64,000 bases of DNA from Williamsia herbipolensis. Its GTDB lineage: Bacteria; Actinomycetota; Actinomycetes; Mycobacteriales; Mycobacteriaceae. Below the pieces are notes generated by a model. It saw only the letters and a program-made list of their open reading frames with translations, did not search any database and was not told the origin of the DNA. Below are positions 61,743 to 64,000 of this stretch, piece after piece. The first letter of the stretch is position 1; each line of letters begins with the position of its first letter. Both the position numbers and the translations under genes were made by a program. Where the stretch lies: assembly GCF_000964005.1 (NCBI RefSeq), contig NZ_JXYP01000028.1, forward strand, positions 1 through 64,000. Reading direction: 5' to 3'.

Positions 61743-62990
61743 CTACCGCGCCTTCACGGTCATGGGGAGGTTGGCGAAGCCGCGGACGTTCACCGAGTGC
61801 ACGCGGACCGCCCGGTCGAGATCGAGATCGATCCTCGACGCGGACTTGACGATCTCGGCCAACGCGACGTTGGCCTCCAATCGAGCGAGATGGGCGCCGA
61901 GGCAGAAATGCGTCCCCAGACCGAAACTCGTCAGCGCCTGCGAGCTGTCCCGTCCGATCTGGTAGGAATCCGGGTCGTCGAAGACGTCGTCGTCCCGATT
62001 GGCCGAGCCCAGCAGCAGCAGGACACGTTGCCCGGCCGGGATCGTGTACCCGCCGTACTCGACATCGGACAGCACACGGCGCAACACGATCTGCGTCGAG
62101 TTGTCATAGCGCAGGGTCTCCTCGGTCCACGCCGGGGTCTCCTCCGGGTCGGCCAGCACCTTCGCGAACTCGTCGGGGTTGACGTAGCCCCAGTAGATCG
62201 CGTTCGCGAGCAGCTTCGTCGTCGTCTCGTTGCCCGCGACGATCATCAGGATGAGGAACCCGATGATCTCGTCGGCGGTCAACCGCGTCGGCTCACCGGT
62301 GGCCTCGTCGATGATCTCGGCGTCGATGAGGACCGAGACCATGTCGGCGCCCGGGTTCTTGCGCCGGTCCTCGATGAGGTCCGAGTAGTACTGGGCGAGG
62401 GCGAAATACGCCTCGACGGCGGCCGGCGGGACGTCGTAGACCCCTTCGTCACGGTGGATCAGGTCGTCGGAGAGTTGACGTAGCCGGGCCCGGTCAGCCT
62501 GCGGGACCACCAGCAGCTCCGAGACCACGTCCATCGGCAGCAGACCGGCGAAGTCCGACACGTAGTCGAAGTCGCCCTTCTCCAGGCACACATCCCAATG
62601 CTGGTGCGTCAGTGCGGTGATCCGCTCGGTCAGCTGGTTCACGCGGTTCGGCGTGAACCCCTTCGACACCAACTTGCGGATACGCATGTGCTTCGGGTCG
62701 TCGAGGGCCAGGAACGACATCGACATGTGCGCGTCCGGCCCGTAGGCCGCGGGATCCATCGACACACCCCAACTGTTCGACAACGCCGGGGTGTCGCGGA
62801 ACGCCGCTCGGACGTCGGCGTGCTTCGACAACGCCCAGAAGTCCTTCTCCGCGTTGTAGTAGACCGGCGCCTCGCTCCGCAGCCGGGCGTAGGTCGGATA
62901 CGGATCCTCGTGGAACGCATAGTCGTACGGATCGAACGGGACCCGGCTCTCCATCCCCGCGGTGTCGGTCCCGCCGGTGCCCACCGTCAC
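61743..62990 (-). CDS. cyp123: Cytochrome P450, CYP123 family
   Basis: 415 residues with FDPYDYAFHEDPYPTYARLR at the start (near the mycobacterial CYP123 N-terminus), IVAGNETTTKLLANA I-helix, ETLRYD K-helix and haem loop FGLGTHFCLG with Cys363. GTG start 62990 overlaps the TetR stop by 4 nt. It heads the catalytic part of the operon; substrate unknown. Confidence 0.9.
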   Translation of the reverse strand: MTVGTGGTDTAGMESRVPFDPYDYAFHEDPYPTYARLRSEAPVYYNAEKDFWALSKHADVRAAFRDTPALSNSWGVSMDPAAYGPDAHMSMSFLALDDPKHMRIRKLVSKGFTPNRVNQLTERITALTHQHWDVCLEKGDFDYVSDFAGLLPMDVVSELLVVPQADRARLRQLSDDLIHRDEGVYDVPPAAVEAYFALAQYYSDLIEDRRKNPGADMVSVLIDAEIIDEATGEPTRLTADEIIGFLILMIVAGNETTTKLLANAIYWGYVNPDEFAKVLADPEETPAWTEETLRYDNSTQIVLRRVLSDVEYGGYTIPAGQRVLLLLGSANRDDDVFDDPDSYQIGRDSSQALTSFGLGTHFCLGAHLARLEANVALAEIVKSASRIDLDLDRAVRVHSVNVRGFANLPMTVKAR

Positions 62991-63595
62991 GACAGGTCCT
63001 CCAGCAGCAGCTTGGCGGCGTCGCCCAACCGATCGGCCATGTCCGAGTAGGAGCCGTAGCCCATACCCGCCCGCACCAGCGCGCCGGAATAGAGCATCTC
63101 CAACAGTTCGATGCGCCGGTCGTCGGAGTCCATGGGTACACCGAGCGCGGTCGCGAGTCGCTCACGGATGAAGCCACCGACGCGCAGCCGCAGGTGTTCG
63201 ACATCGGGATCGGTGCCCAGCAACGCCACCGTCACCGCGCCGGCGAGTTGATCCTCACCGGCGACCACGAGCGCGACGCGACGCAGCACGTCGGCCGCAC
63301 GTGCCGCGGGCGGCGACGACGTGTCGGGTTCGGGCACGGAGGTGACCAACATGCGCCAGAACAGCTCGGCCACGATGTGGTTCTTCGAGCTGAAGTAGGT
63401 GTACGCGGTCGCCGGGGCGACGCCGGCGCGCTTGGCGACCGACCGGATCGTCATGCCCTCGAAACCGTCCTCGCCCAACACCTCCCGCGCCGCCTCGGTG
63501 AGCTTGGCGACGGTCTCGGCCTGCTGGTTCGTCAGCCGACGACGCGTGGACTCATGCGAACTGGGGCCGGATTCACCGAATACGGGGGTGGACAT
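62987..63595 (-). CDS. TetR-family regulator of the CYP51 operon (Rv0767c type)
   Basis: 202 residues. HTH at about 35-70 (FEGMTIRSVAKRAGVAPATAYTYFSSKNHIVAELF). Ligand domain follows. First gene of the minus-strand operon and divergent from the aldehyde dehydrogenase gene; the 64-nt gap holds a GACACGTGTCCAGA box, the probable autoregulatory site (inference). The same box is found before the amidohydrolase gene at 33280. Confidence 0.88.
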   Translation of the reverse strand: MSTPVFGESGPSSHESTRRRLTNQQAETVAKLTEAAREVLGEDGFEGMTIRSVAKRAGVAPATAYTYFSSKNHIVAELFWRMLVTSVPEPDTSSPPAARAADVLRRVALVVAGEDQLAGAVTVALLGTDPDVEHLRLRVGGFIRERLATALGVPMDSDDRRIELLEMLYSGALVRAGMGYGSYSDMADRLGDAAKLLLEDLS

Positions 63596-63631
63596 GTCGG
63601 CAACGCTACATTAGCTTTGAACGCGAGTCCA

Positions 63632-63645
63632 GACACGTGTCCAGA
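63632..63645. promoter_or_regulatory. Operator between the TetR and aldehyde dehydrogenase genes
   Basis: GACACGTGTC (63632-63641) is a perfect 10-bp palindrome followed by CAGA; TCCAGA occurs at 63628-63633 and again at 63640-63645. It lies 15 nt before the dehydrogenase ATG and 36 nt before the TetR start, so one dimer can control both directions. Confidence 0.65.
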
Positions 63646-63659
63646 TAGGAGTTCGGCCC

Positions 63660-64000
63660 ATGGTGCAGCCCGACGTCGCCGTACGGAACCTCCGCCCGGC
63701 GGTGAGCTCGGACCTCCTCATCGACGGGGAACTCCGCCCCGGTTCGGGCGGGACGTTCGAGATCGTCAACCCGGCGACGGAAGAGGTCATCGGCCTCGCC
63801 GCCGACGGCACCGCCGACGACATGGACGCCGCGATCGCCGCCGCCCGCACCGCGTTCGACACCACCTCGTGGTCCCGCGACCACGCCTTCCGCGCCCGCT
63901 GCCTGCGTCAGCTGCGGGATGCGTTGCAGGGCCACATCGAGGAGCTGCGCGAGATCACCATCGCCGAGGTCGGCGCGCCGGCGTTCCTCACCTCCGGCCC
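63660..64000 (+). CDS. Aldehyde dehydrogenase, N-terminal part (cut by window edge)
   Basis: The reading frame from ATG 63660 runs to the window end without a stop, so about 113 residues are visible. It starts MVQPDVAVRNLRPAVSS, then LLIDGELRPGSGGTFEIVNPATEE, the conserved ALDH opening, and DMDAAIAAARTAF. Catalytic Cys and Glu lie outside the window. ATAGGAG is 8 nt before the ATG. It is divergent from the CYP51-operon TetR, as aldA (Rv0768) is in M. tuberculosis, so it should finish oxidation of the aldehyde made by the P450s and dehydrogenases. Confidence 0.9.
   Translation, partial: MVQPDVAVRNLRPAVSSDLLIDGELRPGSGGTFEIVNPATEEVIGLAADGTADDMDAAIAAARTAFDTTSWSRDHAFRARCLRQLRDALQGHIEELREITIAEVGAPAFLTSG

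Noticed and set aside
1-64000. CRISPR arrays, rRNA or intact insertion sequences
   Set aside because: No regularly spaced repeats, rRNA-like sequence or transposase genes were seen.

Overview
The window is high-GC DNA from an actinobacterium, most likely a mycolic-acid-containing member of the Mycobacteriales (Gordonia, Williamsia or Rhodococcus type). The reasons are the mycofactocin locus, KstR-type steroid operators, NDMA-dependent alcohol dehydrogenase, Mce-associated proteins, bacterial CYP51, and several blocks that keep the gene order known from Mycobacterium tuberculosis. The genus is inferred from family content only. No tRNA, rRNA, CRISPR array or intact insertion sequence was seen.

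Layout. (1) 0.1-5.8 kb: mycofactocin locus mftA-mftB-mftC-mftD (minus strand, with the 40-residue precursor MftA spelled out here) and divergent mftR, flanked by a mycofactocin-type SDR and by kshB. Both flanking genes carry KstR-like boxes, tying the redox cofactor to steroid catabolism. (2) 5.8-13.6 kb: a secreted small protein, AlkD-type DNA glycosylase, ferredoxin reductase, four overlapping genes for Mce-associated membrane proteins with no mce genes in the window, then an APC permease coupled to a tandem universal stress protein. (3) 13.6-18 kb: a 1293-residue XRE-nSTAND1-TM-WD40 protein divergent from a one-domain LuxR regulator. (4) 18-26 kb: SDR-TetR-CYP136 operon, menC divergent from a DUF2236 gene across a perfect 12-bp inverted repeat, carboxylesterase, ABM monooxygenase and a Ni/Co transporter. 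(5) 26-30.6 kb: the rpsL-rpsG-fusA-tuf translation operon.

(6) 30.9-41.8 kb: GAF-Fis regulator, NDMA-dependent alcohol dehydrogenase, D-aminoacylase-like amidohydrolase, NTF2-like protein, DUF427, EamA transporter, beta-propeller membrane protein, phytanoyl-CoA dioxygenase-like protein, a 13E12/DUF222 HNH protein and a glycosyltransferase. (7) 41.7-51.8 kb: an eight-gene, tightly coupled operon (TIGR03084, AtuA, fadE13, accD2, accA2, fadE12, echA7, TetR) for a branched or terpenoid acyl-CoA carboxylation route, headed by a perfect TetR-type operator. (8) 51.8-55 kb: thioesterase and a small ABC transporter module. (9) 55-64 kb: CYP51 operon (TetR, CYP123, SDR, CYP51, ferredoxin, NTF2-like protein, an unknown 419-residue protein, acyl-CoA synthetase, SDR), divergent from an aldehyde dehydrogenase cut by the window edge.

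The common theme is lipid, sterol and alcohol oxidation: two P450 operons, KshB, mycofactocin biosynthesis, two enzymes of mycofactocin-linked families and acyl-CoA modules, each with its own operator. Translation is heavily coupled (4-nt GTGA/ATGA overlaps throughout) and several starts look leaderless.
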